Shown here: positions 5,915-5,960 of the stretch, piece after piece
How the letters are laid out: each line of letters begins with the position of its first letter
How positions within the stretch are numbered: position 1 is the stretch's first letter
Assembly: GCA_013415595.1 (NCBI GenBank)
Contig: JAAEEW010000102.1
Location: forward strand, 1 to 5,960
Direction: 5' to 3'
Source of the DNA: Methanosarcinales archaeon
GTDB lineage: Archaea; Halobacteriota; Methanosarcinia; Methanotrichales; Methanotrichaceae
Length of the DNA: 5,960 bases
Program-made: the position numbers and the translations under genes
Notes under the pieces: model-generated
Told to the model about the DNA's origin: nothing
What the model saw: the letters and a program-made list of their open reading frames with translations, nothing else
Databases searched by the model: none

Positions 5915-5960
5915 TTGAGATCCAGGGTCGGCACTGATAATCGCCTGATAAAGCAGAAAG

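Overview
The window looks like a methanogenic archaeon of the Methanosarcinales, most likely a GC-rich Methanothrix (Methanosaeta) relative. Three things suggest this: an S-layer protein with the S-layer family duplication domain known from Methanosarcina and Methanothrix, a gene pair for coenzyme F430 biosynthesis (the methyl-coenzyme M reductase cofactor), and archaeal-style short intergenic regions. Genus assignment is an inference from gene content and base composition.

Layout. Bases 1-754 (minus) hold the N-terminal 251 residues of a secreted S-layer protein whose C-terminal part lies beyond the left edge. A 72-bp divergent promoter region separates it from a plus-strand block: cfbC (827-1621, NifH-like iron protein) and cfbB (1618-3039, a,c-diamide synthase), overlapping by 4 bp, then after 32 bp a small flavin-binding split-barrel protein (3072-3476). 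Bases 3477-3768 are a non-coding gap between convergent genes. It holds two hairpins, a T6 run that probably ends the plus-strand transcript, and a palindromic cluster of GGTATAC motifs with no obvious role. Bases 5914-3769 (minus) hold two overlapping genes: a two-helix membrane protein with a TolB/FlgO-like ILPF domain, then a TPR protein of about eleven units.

How the genes work together. CfbB amidates the a and c acetate side chains of Ni-sirohydrochlorin. CfbC then delivers electrons, at the cost of ATP, to the catalytic subunit CfbD, which reduces and cyclises the macrocycle. Genes for CfbA, CfbD and CfbE are not in this window. The 4-bp overlap points to translational coupling of cfbC and cfbB. 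The flavoprotein may share their transcript, but its function is unknown.

The right-hand pair is the less ordinary part. The membrane gene ends 23 bp inside the TPR gene, in a different frame, and the TPR gene has no clear ribosome-binding site. The two may therefore form one functional unit (membrane anchor, ILPF domain, TPR scaffold) made by coupling or by frameshifting. The TPR array contains 40-bp stretches that are identical at the DNA level, plus a clean 6-bp tandem duplication, so it seems to be evolving by recent repeat exchange.
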